A stretch of DNA of 64,000 nt, taken from contig SUWK01000004.1 of the NCBI GenBank assembly GCA_015061525.1, positions 1-64,000 on the forward strand, given 5' to 3'. The first letter of the stretch is position 1. Each line of letters opens with the position of its first letter. The stretch is from Lentisphaerota bacterium (GTDB lineage: Bacteria > Verrucomicrobiota > Lentisphaeria > Victivallales > Victivallaceae). The notes beneath the pieces are model-generated. The model saw only the letters and a program-made list of their open reading frames with translations. It was not told where the DNA came from and made no database searches. The translations under genes and the position numbers were made by a program. Positions 44,594-53,214 of this stretch are shown here, in pieces.

Positions 44594-46936
44594 TTACCGT
44601 TTGACATAGACCGTTCCGAAAGCGGATTCATTGGCAAATGAGCCGTCAGACCAGCTGGAAACTTCTTTTTCATTGCTCACAGCATCAAAGACCGTCCGAC
44701 CGACATTCATCCGCACCTTGAAATCTTTCACGGAATCAGAATATCCCAATTCCGCCAGCGGTATGGCGATAACCATCTGCCACCTGTTTCCGGACTTCTG
44801 TGCGGAAACGGCCGCATTGCAGCTCCACTTGACATCACTCAAGCGGCCGTCCCACAATTCGCCCTCCGGAGTGATGACCAATTGATAGTAACCGTCATTT
44901 GATTTCTGCGGTCCGGCACTGATAAAGAGTTCAAAAGAGGAGTTACCGCGCCAGTTGCGGTTGTCCCTGCCCCATTTGATGCCGGAAACTTTCACATTTT
45001 TCTGATCGGATTCGGCGGCGATGATCAGTTTATCTCCCTGCACGGCACAGTAGACCGAAGCCGGATATGCCGAAGGGATAACTTTATTTTCCTTGCGCAG
45101 ACGGACATTCATGTTATTAAAAAATCCTTTGTTGGCAAGAGCGTGTTTTTTCACCTCTTCAAAGGAGATTTTTCCTTTGAATAAAGTTGCTGTCATCTCC
45201 CGTTTGGGAACGTTGTAACGGCGGGAATATTCGCCGTTGATCAACTCTGCTTCGCGGGCGATGCGTTCAATAAAAAGTTTATTTCCGGATTTGCGGACAG
45301 CGGCTCCGGCAAGGGCAAGCTGTTTTTTGATATATTCCATATCCCCCTGCTGAAAGAGCATCGCCGGGAAATTGGTATCGTATTTGTTCCAGATATACGG
45401 AGAAGGATCACTCTCCCAGCGTTGAGCGATACGGCGGTTGATGTTGCGCATGAATTCAGCAGCCGGTCCGTAATAAAAATTGTAGTAATCAGCTTCCAGA
45501 GTTTCCATATCAGCATGCGGGTCCCAGAGCAGACGGCCGAGGATATGAAACACCTTTTTCATACCGTGCCAGTAGGTGCGGCACATCTCTGAACCGTTTT
45601 TCTGCTTGTACTTTTTCAGCAGTTCCGGTGCAGTTCCCGGACGTGCGCCGTCAACGATACATTCGGTATGGTAGCCGTTGACTCCTATTGAAAGATAATA
45701 CTGCAAATCCTGCTGAAGTATTTTCAACAGCGGCACATCAAAAGCCGGACTGCCGCCGAATTTGACATAATCGCGGATATAGAGCGGATTGCCGAACTTT
45801 TTCCATTCCAGAATGAGTTTGTTCCAGCGGGCGTTGACCGAAGACGCCGGATCATTTATCCGGTGTTTGTAATCTCTGCGATAGGTACACAAACTGATAA
45901 AGAGATTGGGGTGGAGCTTTTTGAGTTTCGGCGGTTCGACTGCAGTAAGATAGGCGTAGACGAAAATCTGCACATCGGGATAACGCTTGCAGAATTTTTC
46001 GGCAATAATGTTGCAGAAGCGGAAATAGCGGGTGGAATAGACTCCGCGTTTGTATTCATCGGGGTCATCCATGGCGCGCTCCTCCGGAGAATCCCCCCAG
46101 CCCATGCCGTCATTCATGCCCATGGCGATCATGGTGGTTTCAGGATATTTCTCCATATAGTCGAACATCCGCTTGACCACGAGATCCTGAAGCTCTTTAT
46201 TACCGACGTTGATCATCCGTTTGGTGGAATAGTTCCACTTTTCAAACTTCTGCCGTTTGCCGTCGATGAGCGGGAAATATTCCGGATGCTGATCAAAATC
46301 TTTGTTGTTTATCCAGTAATAAAAGGCGTGTCCGGTATGCTTGATGTCATAACCGCGGCGGATGAGTTCGCTTCTCTGACCGTTTTCTTTCATGTGGAAA
46401 GGGCGGAAATTGTAACAGTTCATCATCTCCCAGTCCAAAAAATCCGCCTGTAACCCTTTGTAGGCAAAACCTGCGACTCCGCGCAAACTGTATGCCGGAT
46501 TGCTCATCCATGCGCCGGGGGTCAGATCAACTTTTTTTCCCGGAGTACCGTTATCCAGCGGGCGCACCCGGCGGTAGAAACCGGCGCGTTTTTCCAGAAA
46601 ATCACACGCGGCGTAGATCGCGGCGCGTTCCACATTGCCGATGAGATAAACTTTATTTGCTTCAATGACCACGGCAAAACCGTCATCTTTCAGCGTTTTA
46701 CCGCTGAAAAATTTCTTAAAAACCGCGGACAGATTTTTGTCGGCGACGGTTCCGGCAATGACTTCGATCTTTTCAAAATTGTCCGGCAGAGCAGCTTCTC
46801 CCTCGGCAAGGACTTTTTTCAGAACTTCGACCACGCCCTGATACTGGAATTTTACCGGCTTAAAAACAAAAACATCTGCACCGCTCAAAGCGATGCAGAA
46901 TGCGGACAACAACAGAAAAAAACAAATTCTTTTCAC
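44594..46936 (-). CDS. Secreted DUF4838-domain protein with C-terminal CBM9-like domain
   Basis: The 780-residue protein has a signal peptide (MKRICFFLLLSAFCIALSGA), a GH67N-like domain (residues 20-120; ACDFLEKRAGFYRR) and a DUF4838/TIM-barrel-like middle (HTGHAFYYWINNKDFDQHPEYFPL, MIAMGMNDGMGWGDS). The final 150 residues read as a family-9 carbohydrate-binding module (FELFISAGPQKSNDGYYQLVITPEGELWDG, WQMVIAIPLAELGY). It is cotranscribed with the upstream prepilin gene and the downstream LamG gene. Substrate unknown. Confidence 0.83.
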   Translation of the reverse strand: MKRICFFLLLSAFCIALSGADVFVFKPVKFQYQGVVEVLKKVLAEGEAALPDNFEKIEVIAGTVADKNLSAVFKKFFSGKTLKDDGFAVVIEANKVYLIGNVERAAIYAACDFLEKRAGFYRRVRPLDNGTPGKKVDLTPGAWMSNPAYSLRGVAGFAYKGLQADFLDWEMMNCYNFRPFHMKENGQRSELIRRGYDIKHTGHAFYYWINNKDFDQHPEYFPLIDGKRQKFEKWNYSTKRMINVGNKELQDLVVKRMFDYMEKYPETTMIAMGMNDGMGWGDSPEERAMDDPDEYKRGVYSTRYFRFCNIIAEKFCKRYPDVQIFVYAYLTAVEPPKLKKLHPNLFISLCTYRRDYKHRINDPASSVNARWNKLILEWKKFGNPLYIRDYVKFGGSPAFDVPLLKILQQDLQYYLSIGVNGYHTECIVDGARPGTAPELLKKYKQKNGSEMCRTYWHGMKKVFHILGRLLWDPHADMETLEADYYNFYYGPAAEFMRNINRRIAQRWESDPSPYIWNKYDTNFPAMLFQQGDMEYIKKQLALAGAAVRKSGNKLFIERIAREAELINGEYSRRYNVPKREMTATLFKGKISFEEVKKHALANKGFFNNMNVRLRKENKVIPSAYPASVYCAVQGDKLIIAAESDQKNVKVSGIKWGRDNRNWRGNSSFELFISAGPQKSNDGYYQLVITPEGELWDGRLSDVKWSCNAAVSAQKSGNRWQMVIAIPLAELGYSDSVKDFKVRMNVGRTVFDAVSNEKEVSSWSDGSFANESAFGTVYVKR

Positions 46937-46959
46937 GATGACCTCAATAATTTAAAATA

Positions 46960-47718
46960 TCAGCGGGTAATCGTCTTATAAGCATTTTTCTGACTGAAAT
47001 ATCCCATGTAAGTTGCTCCGCCGGCCTTATCGGCATAGCCTTCACCGCCGGTAAGTTTAACATGTTCAGTATACTTTGAATGCAGCAGATTTGCATCCAG
47101 ACTCTCGACGTGTCCGTCAATAAAATGGGTGTTGTTGGTGTTATTGTGTTTGGTCCAGAAGTGACCGTCAGATTGGGTTCCGTTGCGGGGATCAAGGACT
47201 GACTTCTGATTGACAACACCACTGTCGCCCAAAGCACCGGTATCGCTGAAAATGATCGACTTATTGGGAAGTTTGCGCAAAAACAACGTACGACCCTGAA
47301 AATGTGTACCCTGGGTAAAATACCGTTTATACAACCGCATAATACCATAGGAATACCACTTACCGGGATTGGGATTACCCAGACCGGGACACGCTTTGAT
47401 CTGCAGATATTTGTATTCTTCAGAGTTGTTGGTCTTGGCAAAATAGCCCTCTTTGATCAAAAGGAAATACCATGGGCTGTCTGAATCATTTCCGATAGTG
47501 TACATTCCATCCCAGTCATTGCCATAGAGCTGCACCATGGTACCGATCTGCTTCAAATTGGATGTACACTGGCTGGAAATTCCGCGCGCCCGGGCTTTCT
47601 GCAAAGTGGGCAGCAAAATCGCAGCAAGAATAGCGATGATCGCGATAACAACGAGAAGTTCAATAAGGGTAAAGCAGTCCTGCTTTACCCGCCTGCAGGC
47701 GAGACAAACATTTGACAT
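46960..47718 (-). CDS. Prepilin-type protein with H-X9-DG domain
   Basis: The 252-residue protein has the leader [15 protein letters not shown] followed by [31 protein letters not shown], and a C-terminal H-X9-DG motif ([12 protein letters not shown]). These type II secretion-like pseudopilins are expanded in Lentisphaerota and Planctomycetota, and their role is not established. The residue before F is cysteine rather than the usual glycine. I prefer the ATG at 47718, with GGAG 9 nt upstream; the track start gives a 64-residue extension. The leader codons contain two palindromes. It lies 23 bp upstream of a DUF4838 gene. Confidence 0.85.
   Translation of the reverse strand: MSNVCLACRRVKQDCFTLIELLVVIAIIAILAAILLPTLQKARARGISSQCTSNLKQIGTMVQLYGNDWDGMYTIGNDSDSPWYFLLIKEGYFAKTNNSEEYKYLQIKACPGLGNPNPGKWYSYGIMRLYKRYFTQGTHFQGRTLFLRKLPNKSIIFSDTGALGDSGVVNQKSVLDPRNGTQSDGHFWTKHNNTNNTHFIDGHVESLDANLLHSKYTEHVKLTGGEGYADKAGGATYMGYFSQKNAYKTITR
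47670..47702. repeat. Palindromic cassette in the prepilin leader codons
   Basis: Adjacent palindromes GTAAAGCAG/CTGCTTTAC and CGCCTGCAGGCG occupy the codons between MSNVC and F-T-L-I-E. The layout is the same as the 18.7-kb cassette (AAAGCG/CGCTTT followed by CCGCC/GGCGG), but with compensating differences in both stems. Confidence 0.8.
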
Positions 47719-48070
47719 AACAACATTCTCCATAAAAATTTTCAAAAAACCTCTGCTGTCTAATTTAGCATTGGGATGCATGTTTTACAAATTTAACATG
47801 TACGGAATCTTATCAAAGATGTATGGAATCTCATCACCACATAAATCTGATGCAAACACCTCATCCACTTTCTCCGGCATTGCATTACAGTTTGCAGATA
47901 CCGTTTTTATGGCTTACCCGAAGTGAAAATGGATCTGAAACATCTGATTTACAAACGTTGTATCATTTCTTATGAAACAATAAAAACAAATGATGGCTGT
48001 ATCAGTATTGTGACAGACTGTAACGATACTGAAAAATCCACCTCGTTTTCAAAAATTTTAACGCATTTTT

Positions 48071-48098
48071 TTGACAAATAAAAAAAATATGCTATCTT
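48071..48098 (+). promoter_or_regulatory. Predicted promoter of the 48.1-kb DUF4838 gene, with possible operator
   Basis: TTGACA (48071-48076) and TATCTT (48093-48098) have a 16-bp spacer. Directly upstream, CTCGTTTTC to CGCATTTTT (48042-48070) resembles the 21.5- and 62.6-kb operators with a one-base spacing change. The rest of the gap 47719-48070 shows nothing convincing. A 50-codon ORF at 47929-48081 is rejected. Confidence 0.5.
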
Positions 48099-48144
48099 AA
48101 GTTCTAAATCATCTAAACAACCCAATAAAAAAGAAAGGCCCATC

Positions 48145-50910
48145 ATGAAAAAACTTATATGTTTCGCAGCGTTGCTGTGCTGTGCGCTGGCTTTGCCCGG
48201 AGCTGAACTCAATCCGGTCGCTCTGGTCGGCTACAAGTGGGACATCAACGAACTGAACTCCTCGATCCTCTATTCCGCCCGGGTCGATACGGTACGCTTC
48301 GTCAACAAATGGCTGCCACCTGCCGAATATGGTAAATTTTCCGCTGTCTACATCGGAGAAAGATTGCGCGGTCTGGGCAAAAATGACAACTGGAACGATC
48401 CGCAGGCGATAAAAGATGTGCTTGCGTACCTCAATAACGGCGGTGTCATTATCACTTCCGGGATCACTCCGGCAGATCTGCTCGACTCCGGTAAATTCCC
48501 GAAAGAATTTGCATCGATTTTCGGTTTTGCCCGTTTGTTCAAGCCGGACAAAACCAAAGGCATGAAGGTCAAAGGTGAAAAAATGATCTTCCCGCTCAAC
48601 CCGACCAGAGCTGCAGCCAAGCCTGCTGCAACGCTCCAAGTCATCGGAAGTCTGCTTGGAGATAACGGAAAAGAATATCCTGTTATCACCAGTTTTGCTG
48701 TCGGCAAAGGTAAAGTGATCTGGATCGCCCCCTGTTACGGCTTGTTTTTGCGGACATGCAAAAAAACCGGAGCAGTGATGGGATTTCCCGATGACAGAGG
48801 AGATTATATCTTGAGCGACGAGGGAAAAATCCGCGAAATGCTCATCAAGTTATACACCGATACCTTCCTCGCCATTCCCCAAGTCAAACTCCTGCCTCCG
48901 CTGGAAAAATGGGACAACAAACCGCTCGGTGCCCCCGGCAACCTCACCTATACCGGGAAGTTCAAAAATCAGGCAAATCTCAAAAACAAAGCTCCGGTTC
49001 TCAAGCCGGGCGTCCCGCTGTGCAAAGAGGGCAAACTTGCCGTAATTTATACTCCAGCCAAAGACAAACGTTTCGCCAGACTTGCCGGAGAATTGAAGTA
49101 CCATCTGGATAAAATGACCGGAAAATCTTTTACCATCACCTCCAGACTTCCGGCAGCTTCTCAAAATGCCATCATCTTCGCCGATGAAACAGTCGCCGCC
49201 AAATACGGTATCGACATCAAAAAACTCGAACAGGACACCATGCTGCTTGCCAGAAAAGGCAATCATCAAATCGTAAGCGGTAAAGAGTGCGGTATCTCCC
49301 AGGCGTTGACCGTCCTGCTTGAATCCATCGGCTGCCGCTATCTGTGGCCGGGTGCTGACGGAAAGATCATCCCCAAAAAAGCTGAACTCATCCTGCCCGA
49401 ACTCAACAAGTGCTACACCCCGAAACTGCGGGTCCGCAATATCCGTGAAAGACTTCATGTCAACAACCGGGTGCTGGCGCATTTGTTCACTTTTGGTGTA
49501 TCCGATAAAGATTATCACGAACGCTATAAAGCTATTGAAATCGATGCCCCGGGCAACCGCAAATACTTTGAATGGCACGGCTTGAACGATTCAGCCAAAA
49601 CCACCGGCTGGGTACAGGGACCGGAACAAACTTATGAATGGGGGCACTCATTCAACGACTTCCATCTTCGACACGGACGGAAGAATCCGGACTTCTTTGC
49701 CTTGCAGCCGGACGGCAAACGTTACGCAATGGAGCGTCCCCGCCTCTGCCACTCGAACCCGAAACTTCTGGATCAGATCGCCGCTGACCGCATTGCCAAA
49801 TTCCGCAAATACCCCCACAAAGTCGCCCTTTCCCTATGTCTGAGCGACGGCGGTTACAGCAGCATGTGTCTGTGCGAAAACTGCCGCAAAATGGATCCGG
49901 TGAACGCCCCTCCCCGTGATCTGGGAATATTCAAACCGACTCGCGGTCGCGTTCCTTATGTTGAATTCACCGACCGCGTCCTTGCCTTCAGCAACGCCAT
50001 CGTGGAAAAAGTCCACAAAGTTCTGCCGGGCAAAAAATTCGCAATATATGCTTACAGCCGTTATGTCAAACCTCCGGTCAGAGTCAAACCGCATCCGGAT
50101 CTCATCATCCTGACCGTCGACGGTCTTTATGTCAGCGATGCCAGCCGGGCGGCAATGCACAAATCCATCGCATCCTGGGCGAGTTTCGGCAATCCGCTGC
50201 TCTGGCGGCCCAATGCGCTCCAGGGACACCGCTACATGACCCTGCCCCAAAACCACGCCCGCCGGATGTTCAACGATGTCGAACTGTATAAAGCCAACGG
50301 CCTGATCGGCACCGACTTTGACGGTCTGGAAAAAAGCTGGTCATGCAAAGCATGGATCTACTATGCCCTCAGCAAGGCGCACTGGAACTGCGACCAGCTC
50401 GATTACGATGTCATAATGAATGACTTCTGCGAAGCCGGTTTCGGCCCTGCCGCCCCCCATGTCAAAGCTTATCTGGACAAACTGGAAGCTCTTTCTGATG
50501 CCGCCGCCGCCCGTAACAAAACCCTCCGTCACAGTACAGACTACGCCTACGTTGTCGATGCAAAAGCCGTGGCTGAACTCAATGCATTTCTGGCAAAAGC
50601 CGCTGAAGCCGCTGAAAAAACTCCGGAATATCTCAAGCGGGTAAAATTCCTTCAGGAAGGAATGAAATACGCTGATCTCAACAACAAACTCACCGTCACC
50701 AAAGGTAAAGATCCCAAAGCGTATGCAAAATATCAGCAGGAGCTGATAGCTCTGGTCAAAGCTCACGTGCTGCTCGACCCGCGGATCATCGGTGCTCCTG
50801 ACACCGGAGCATACAACTCCCACCTCCCCCGTCAGGCAAGAATAAACGGTAATCTGGCTGCGGAAAAATATATTCAGGAAAATAAACTTTTCCACTTGAT
50901 CAGACGCTGA
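48145..50910 (+). CDS. Secreted DUF4838-domain protein (glycoside hydrolase-like), 921 aa
   Basis: A signal peptide (MKKLICFAALLCCALALPGAE) precedes an amidotransferase-like domain (VLAYLNNGGVIITSG, FAVGKGKVIWIAPC), a GH67N-like domain (LKYHLDKMTGKSFTIT, YLWPGADGKIIP) and DUF4838 (RPRLCHSNPKLLDQ, CLCENCRKMDPVN, VKPHPDLIILTVDG, LWRPNALQGHR). It is a clear paralogue of the 15353 and 18829 genes. GAAAGG lies 6 nt upstream of the ATG. It is transcribed alone, with its own promoter and a strong terminator, and without an adjacent prepilin in the same unit. Substrate unknown. Confidence 0.87.
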   Translation: MKKLICFAALLCCALALPGAELNPVALVGYKWDINELNSSILYSARVDTVRFVNKWLPPAEYGKFSAVYIGERLRGLGKNDNWNDPQAIKDVLAYLNNGGVIITSGITPADLLDSGKFPKEFASIFGFARLFKPDKTKGMKVKGEKMIFPLNPTRAAAKPAATLQVIGSLLGDNGKEYPVITSFAVGKGKVIWIAPCYGLFLRTCKKTGAVMGFPDDRGDYILSDEGKIREMLIKLYTDTFLAIPQVKLLPPLEKWDNKPLGAPGNLTYTGKFKNQANLKNKAPVLKPGVPLCKEGKLAVIYTPAKDKRFARLAGELKYHLDKMTGKSFTITSRLPAASQNAIIFADETVAAKYGIDIKKLEQDTMLLARKGNHQIVSGKECGISQALTVLLESIGCRYLWPGADGKIIPKKAELILPELNKCYTPKLRVRNIRERLHVNNRVLAHLFTFGVSDKDYHERYKAIEIDAPGNRKYFEWHGLNDSAKTTGWVQGPEQTYEWGHSFNDFHLRHGRKNPDFFALQPDGKRYAMERPRLCHSNPKLLDQIAADRIAKFRKYPHKVALSLCLSDGGYSSMCLCENCRKMDPVNAPPRDLGIFKPTRGRVPYVEFTDRVLAFSNAIVEKVHKVLPGKKFAIYAYSRYVKPPVRVKPHPDLIILTVDGLYVSDASRAAMHKSIASWASFGNPLLWRPNALQGHRYMTLPQNHARRMFNDVELYKANGLIGTDFDGLEKSWSCKAWIYYALSKAHWNCDQLDYDVIMNDFCEAGFGPAAPHVKAYLDKLEALSDAAAARNKTLRHSTDYAYVVDAKAVAELNAFLAKAAEAAEKTPEYLKRVKFLQEGMKYADLNNKLTVTKGKDPKAYAKYQQELIALVKAHVLLDPRIIGAPDTGAYNSHLPRQARINGNLAAEKYIQENKLFHLIRR

Positions 50911-50931
50911 AAAAAAACAGTAAAACGCTTC

Positions 50932-50965
50932 CGGCGGTCAGTAAATCCACTGACCGCCGTTTTTT
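50932..50965 (+). terminator. Rho-independent terminator after the 48.1-kb DUF4838 gene
   Basis: CGGCGGTCAGT pairs with ACTGACCGCCG across a 6-base loop, followed by TTTTTT. Confidence 0.95.
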
Positions 50966-50969
50966 CTGC

Positions 50970-50998
50970 TTGAATAACAACCGGATAATGATTATATT
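50970..50998 (+). promoter_or_regulatory. Predicted promoter of the DA1-like gene
   Basis: TTGAAT (50970-50975) and TATATT (50993-50998) have a 17-bp spacer, about 41 bp before the ATG. Confidence 0.65.
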
Positions 50999-51039
50999 AG
51001 TATCAAGACAGATCGTAACAACATTATTCAGGAACAATT

Positions 51040-51927
51040 ATGAATAAAAAAATTCTTTTGTTTTTTATATTTTCCTTTACCGCAATAATGCTCAACGCCG
51101 GAAATAAAGAGTGCTCGACCTGTGGCAGATCCGGCAATCTCCGCATCTTTTTCGGGAAAGAATTTTTTTGTTCAAAAAAATGTATCCCGGAAAAATTCTA
51201 TTGTTCGATCTGCGGTGAACTTCCTAAAGGCAAATACCATTATTTTACCGATCTCAACGGCAGAACACACCATTACTGTCACCCCTGCTTTCAAAACAAT
51301 CCCCGCTGTTCCGCCTGCAACCGTCCGCATGAAAGCAATTCCGCAAACAGTATCTGCCAAGACTGTAAAAATGGAATGATAACCTACAATAAAGCGTGGA
51401 GCATAATGCAGAAACTGCGCCGGGAACTCGCAGCTGACTACGGTTATGATGCAAAGCACAAAATCTCGTTGAAACTGGTCGATAAAAACACAATGGTACG
51501 CACCAGCGGTTCAAAATCCGCAATCGGCTACACCCAATATAAGATCCGTTACAAAACTCACAAAAACAAGCGGGGTGCCACCCGGACAACCGATATCCGG
51601 CATGAATGCAATATCTTTTTACTCAAAACCCTCAATGAGAAAAAAGCTCACGCAGTTCTGGTTCACGAACTCACCCACGACTATCTGTTTCACCATCTGG
51701 GCAAACCTGTCAACAGCAAAGTCAATGAAGGTATCTGTGAAGCAATGGCAGGAGCATGGCTGATGAAACACGGAGAAACAGAGCTTTTTGAACAGATGAA
51801 AAAAAATCCCGACCCTACTTACGGGGCGGGATTCAGATCACTTTATCCGCAACTTCAGCGTTACGGATTCAAAAACATGCTTGAACGCAACAGAAATGCG
51901 TTCAAGCCGTTCATCAGAAAACGTTAG
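51040..51927 (+). CDS. Secreted DA1-like metallopeptidase with zinc-ribbon/LIM-like N-terminus
   Basis: The 295-residue protein has a signal peptide (residues 1-20) and a cysteine-rich region (25-109) with CSTCGRSG, CSKKC, CSICGE, YCHPC, CSACNRP and CQDC, which reads as several zinc ribbons or LIM-like modules. A C-terminal DA1-like domain (about 115-295) follows. The zincin motif HELTHDYLFHHL (209-213 for HELTH) and the third-ligand glutamate in NEGICEAMAGAWL match plant DA1 peptidases. Plant DA1 has ubiquitin-binding motifs plus LIM and peptidase domains. Here export implies extracytoplasmic substrates. It is convergent with ackA, with stops overlapping by 4 bp. Confidence 0.8.
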   Translation: MNKKILLFFIFSFTAIMLNAGNKECSTCGRSGNLRIFFGKEFFCSKKCIPEKFYCSICGELPKGKYHYFTDLNGRTHHYCHPCFQNNPRCSACNRPHESNSANSICQDCKNGMITYNKAWSIMQKLRRELAADYGYDAKHKISLKLVDKNTMVRTSGSKSAIGYTQYKIRYKTHKNKRGATRTTDIRHECNIFLLKTLNEKKAHAVLVHELTHDYLFHHLGKPVNSKVNEGICEAMAGAWLMKHGETELFEQMKKNPDPTYGAGFRSLYPQLQRYGFKNMLERNRNAFKPFIRKR

Positions 51928-53123
51928 CAGCTCACCAATTTCTGGGTGGTCTTGGCGATCATCAGCTCTTCATCGGTCGGCATGACGATAGCTTTGATTT
52001 TGCTGTCGGCACTTGAAATAACACCGGCTTTGCCGCGGAAAGTGTTGTTGGCTTCTTCGTCGAGGTAAATACCCAACGGAGCAAGCTGTTCAACGACCAT
52101 CTTGCGGATCTCATTGGAAAATTCACCGATACCGCCGGTGAAAACGACCGCCTGGACTTTACCGGCAACCATGAAATAGGAACCGATGTATTTCACGATG
52201 CGGCGGACGAACATCTTGACTGCCAATTTGGCGCGTTCATTGCCGGAATCAGCAGCCGCGAGCATATCGCGCATATCACCGGTACCGATACCGCCGACAC
52301 CGAAAAGACCGGACTTCTTGTTGAGGATGGTATCGACTTCCGCCGGAGTGGAACCGAGGTCGATCATACGGACGACCGCTGCCGGATCGATGTCACCGGA
52401 ACGGGTTCCCATCATCAGACCTTCAAGCGGGGTCAAGCCCATAGTGGTATCGACAACTTTACCGCCTTTGATCGCCGCCATGGAGCAGCCGTTGCCGAGG
52501 TGGCAGGTGATGATATCGGTGTTTTCGACATCCTGATTGAGGAACTTGGCAGCGGCAAGGGTCACATAGTGGTGGCTGGTGCCGTGGAAACCGTATTTAC
52601 GGATGCCGTATTTTTCATAGTATTCATAAGGAATGGCGTAGAGGTAGGCTTCCGGAGCCATGGTCTGGTGGAACTGGGTATCGAAAACGCCGACATTGGG
52701 CACTCCGGGCATCGCCTTTTCGCAGGCTTCGATACCGGCGAGGTTGGCGGGGTTGTGGAGCGGTCCGAGGGGAAAGCATTCGCGGACGATGGCTTTGACC
52801 TTTTCATCGACGATAACGGGGGCGGTGATCTTTTCGCCGCCGTGAAGGACACGGTGACCGATGGCGCTGATTTCAGAAAGGGATTTGATGACACCGATTT
52901 CGGGATCGACCAGCTTTTTGCAGATTTCTGTAAACGCTTCGACGTGATCTTTGACCGGAATCTCCTGCTCGAACTTGAAGCCGTCCGGGCGCTTGAAAAT
53001 AAGGTTGGGCCCGATGGTGCCGAGACGTTCAAAAACACCCTTGGCAAGAACGGTTTCGTTTTCCATCGAATAAAGCGTGAACTTCATCGAACTGCTACCG
53101 GCATTGATAACCAGAATCTTCAT
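51924..53123 (-). CDS. ackA: Acetate kinase
   Basis: The 399-residue protein converts acetyl phosphate and ADP to acetate and ATP, the energy-yielding end of fermentation. The signatures MKILVINAGSSSMKFTLYS, the H-R-V-L-H-G-G block and MGLTPLEGLMMGTRSGDIDPA are all present, as are FTGGIGE and the ATPase-fold elements. The start was moved from 53183 to the ATG at 53123, which begins the conserved N-terminus and has GGAG upstream. No pta gene is next to it in this window. It is preceded by a near-consensus promoter. Confidence 0.96.
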   Translation of the reverse strand: MKILVINAGSSSMKFTLYSMENETVLAKGVFERLGTIGPNLIFKRPDGFKFEQEIPVKDHVEAFTEICKKLVDPEIGVIKSLSEISAIGHRVLHGGEKITAPVIVDEKVKAIVRECFPLGPLHNPANLAGIEACEKAMPGVPNVGVFDTQFHQTMAPEAYLYAIPYEYYEKYGIRKYGFHGTSHHYVTLAAAKFLNQDVENTDIITCHLGNGCSMAAIKGGKVVDTTMGLTPLEGLMMGTRSGDIDPAAVVRMIDLGSTPAEVDTILNKKSGLFGVGGIGTGDMRDMLAAADSGNERAKLAVKMFVRRIVKYIGSYFMVAGKVQAVVFTGGIGEFSNEIRKMVVEQLAPLGIYLDEEANNTFRGKAGVISSADSKIKAIVMPTDEELMIAKTTQKLVSC

Positions 53124-53173
53124 AATAACTCCTTTTTCTGTAAGACCATTTTTGTGTTCAGAAATAATCTTAT

Positions 53174-53202
53174 AATATAACACAAAAACAACACTTTGTC
53201 AA
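53174..53202 (-). promoter_or_regulatory. Near-consensus promoter of ackA
   Basis: On the minus strand, TTGACA (53197-53202) and TATATT (53174-53179) have a 17-bp spacer, about 50 bp before the ATG. Confidence 0.8.
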
Positions 53203-53214
53203 GGTTATACTGCT

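Noticed and set aside
47929-48081. 50-codon ORF in the gap before the 48.1-kb DUF4838 gene
   Set aside because: It has only a weak ribosome binding site and covers the predicted promoter and operator. No recognisable protein features.
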